Source: Microbulbifer sp. HZ11
GTDB lineage: Bacteria; Pseudomonadota; Gammaproteobacteria; Pseudomonadales; Cellvibrionaceae
Length of the DNA stretch: 64,000 bases
Assembly: GCF_000708675.1 (NCBI RefSeq)
Contig: NZ_JELR01000001.1
Coordinates: forward strand, 186,001 to 250,000
Direction of reading: 5' to 3'
In this document: in pieces, positions 62,921-64,000 of the stretch
Position numbering within the stretch: the first letter of the stretch is position 1
Layout: each line of letters begins with the position of its first letter
Program-made: the position numbers and the translations under genes
Notes under the pieces: generated by a model
Seen by the model: the letters and a program-made list of their open reading frames with translations, nothing else
Databases searched by the model: none
Told to the model about the DNA's origin: nothing

Positions 62921-63703
62921 ATGGCACGAGTCGCAAAGAAAAAGGCTAAGGCAAAACGGGTAGCAAAACCGGCCGCCAAAGCTTCCGTTGCCGCTTCACC
63001 AGTGGTAGTCAAAGCCCAGAAAGCAGTGGATGCCGCTGCAAAATCGCTGGATGCACAGCTGGACCGCGTTGGAAAAGCCCGTGCCCGGGTGCAAAAGTCC
63101 AACACTGCGGCGGCAAAAAAGTCGCTGACAGCCGCCAATGCAAAGTTGCGTGAGCAGCGCGCCAAGCTGGCTGAGGCCAAACTTGGGCTTGCAAAAGCCA
63201 ATACCATGGATGCCGTGCGCCAGGCTGAAGAATCCGCGAAGAAGTCGGTTTCCGAGTTGGCCGAGAAGTTGTCGAACAAAGCTGATAAGGAGCTGAGTAA
63301 GGCGCTGAAAGCCTTTGAGGCCCGCTGGAAAAAGACCCGAGCCAAGGCGGATGCCAAAAAAGTAAAAGCGGCAGAGAAGAAAGCTACCGCCAAAGTGAAA
63401 GCTGCGGCGAAGAAAGCTGCTGCGAAAGCCAAGGCGATGGAGAAAAAGGCTGCTGCCAAAGCGAAAGCAGAAGCCAAAAAGGCAGCCAAGAAAGCCAGTA
63501 AGAAAAAGGCGGTGAAGAAATCGGCCGGGCGTCCTAAAAAGGCCGCTGCGAAAAAGTCGACCGTGAAAAAGGCTGCCGCCAGAAAAGCGGCAACCAAAGC
63601 GGTAAAATCAGCACCCAAGAAGTCCGCACGTCGCGGTCGCCCACCGAAGGCTACTGCCAAAAAGGCCACAGGCCGGCGCGGTCGTCCGCCCAAGAAGGCA
63701 TGA
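62921..63703 (+). CDS. Histone H1-like, Lys/Ala-rich AT-hook protein
   Basis: The 260-residue protein has a basic N terminus, a helical Gln/Ala/Lys/Glu region (about 25-145, likely coiled coil) and a Lys/Ala-rich tail (about 146-260). The tail carries AT-hook cores SAGRPKKAA, ARRGRPPKAT and RRGRPPKKA. This resembles the AlgP/AlgR3 histone-like proteins of Pseudomonas in layout, but the sequence repeats differ. It is probably a nucleoid protein that binds AT-rich DNA. It starts at ATG 62921, with AAAGAGGAGAC upstream. Low complexity makes homology calls risky. Confidence 0.75.
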   Translation: MARVAKKKAKAKRVAKPAAKASVAASPVVVKAQKAVDAAAKSLDAQLDRVGKARARVQKSNTAAAKKSLTAANAKLREQRAKLAEAKLGLAKANTMDAVRQAEESAKKSVSELAEKLSNKADKELSKALKAFEARWKKTRAKADAKKVKAAEKKATAKVKAAAKKAAAKAKAMEKKAAAKAKAEAKKAAKKASKKKAVKKSAGRPKKAAAKKSTVKKAAARKAATKAVKSAPKKSARRGRPPKATAKKATGRRGRPPKKA

Positions 63704-63746
63704 TCAACGGCCACTGACCCGGAGTGCCCTTCGCGGGCGCACTCGC

Positions 63747-63779
63747 AAAAGCCCTGGAACCTGGTTCCGGGGCTTTTTT
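63747..63779 (+). terminator. Rho-independent terminator after the histone-like gene
   Basis: AAAAGCCCTGGAAC (63747-63760) pairs with GTTCCGGGGCTTTT, with one G-U pair and a CTG loop, and is followed by T residues. The remaining 191 bases up to tsaB show no gene or clear promoter. Confidence 0.85.
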
Positions 63780-63970
63780 GGTTTGTAGTAGGTCCAGTTT
63801 GGCGGCCAGTTGCGTTTACGGCTGGCCGTGCCACAATTCGCCCCCGAATACCGGAGCACGGTCAGTCTGGAAGAGGTAGGGGTGGTACAAGTCCTGCAGC
63901 TCACCAGGGGGCTGAATCGCCTGATATCCACCGTAACTGCTTAGTAAAACACCGGAATGGGACCTGTCTG

Positions 63971-64000
63971 TTGAAAATCCTTGCTATCGATACTACTTCC
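63971..64000 (+). CDS. tsaB: tRNA threonylcarbamoyladenosine biosynthesis protein TsaB, 5' end (partial)
   Basis: Only ten codons are present. From TTG 63971 they read MKILAIDTTS, the conserved start of TsaB (YeaZ), the non-catalytic partner of TsaD in t6A synthesis. The call rests on this short match alone, and the gene runs past the window edge. Confidence 0.7.
   Translation, partial: MKILAIDTTS

Noticed and set aside
62899-63834. Minus-strand open frame opposite the histone-like gene (311 codons)
   Set aside because: The Phe/Ala/Leu-rich sequence is the reverse complement of Lys/Ala codons. It is low complexity and extends over the terminator.

Overview
The window is chromosomal DNA of a Gram-negative gammaproteobacterium. 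It carries lipid A genes, the BAM assembly gene bamA, and the nadB-rpoE-rseABC and gacS-cysM-relA neighbourhoods familiar from Pseudomonas. The moderately high GC, the secreted pectin esterase and the gene order suggest a marine polysaccharide degrader of the Cellvibrionales, such as Microbulbifer or a close relative. That genus call is an inference from recall, not from a search.

Layout. (1) 1-11717: an envelope operon, uppS (3' end)-cdsA-dxr-rseP-bamA-skp-lpxD-fabZ-lpxA-lpxB-rnhB, making undecaprenyl, phospholipid and isoprenoid precursors, outer-membrane proteins and lipid A. (2) 11782-13958, minus strand: a CNNM/CorC-type membrane protein and a CcsA-like YpjD protein. (3) 14135-17860: ffh, then rpsP-rimM-trmD-rplS with structured leaders before rpsP and rplS and a clear terminator. 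(4) 18125-25943: dsbC, hom, thrC, recJ, two small-molecule exporters and a small unknown lipoprotein. (5) A pectin methylesterase lipoprotein on the minus strand. (6) prfB with its programmed +1 frameshift, a nested inverted-repeat element, and lysS. (7) 30331-33342, minus strand: lemA, two TPM-domain genes and a PDZ protein. (8) 33439-36874: yaeQ, yajQ, a phytase-like protein, an Fe-S-type uracil glycosylase homologue and ung. (9) ygfZ diverging from sdhE-ygfX, then nadB diverging from rpoE-rseA-rseB-rseC. (10) A murein-peptide recycling pair (dipeptide epimerase and mpaA), then degP/mucD-lepA-lepB-DUF4845-rnc-era-recO. (11) A gacS/barA-type hybrid kinase diverging from cysM-relA-mazG, then adk, hemH, an AT-hook histone H1-like gene and the first codons of tsaB.

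Most of the window is conserved core genome. There is no phage, insertion sequence, CRISPR array, tRNA or rRNA that I can see. The observations most worth following are: a near-perfect intrinsic-terminator hairpin inside the signal-peptide codons of rseB; a GacS-like kinase whose ATP-binding N-box Asn and G1 glycine are replaced; a 20-bp nested inverted-repeat element between prfB and lysS; two GNRA hairpins plus a Shine-Dalgarno-sequestering hairpin before rplS; and a murein-recycling gene pair set inside the sigma-E/mucD cluster. I found no convincing wholly new multi-gene system.

Functions are assigned from motif recognition and gene order. Start codons were chosen from ribosome-binding sites, signal peptides and family length. 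Nothing was aligned or searched.
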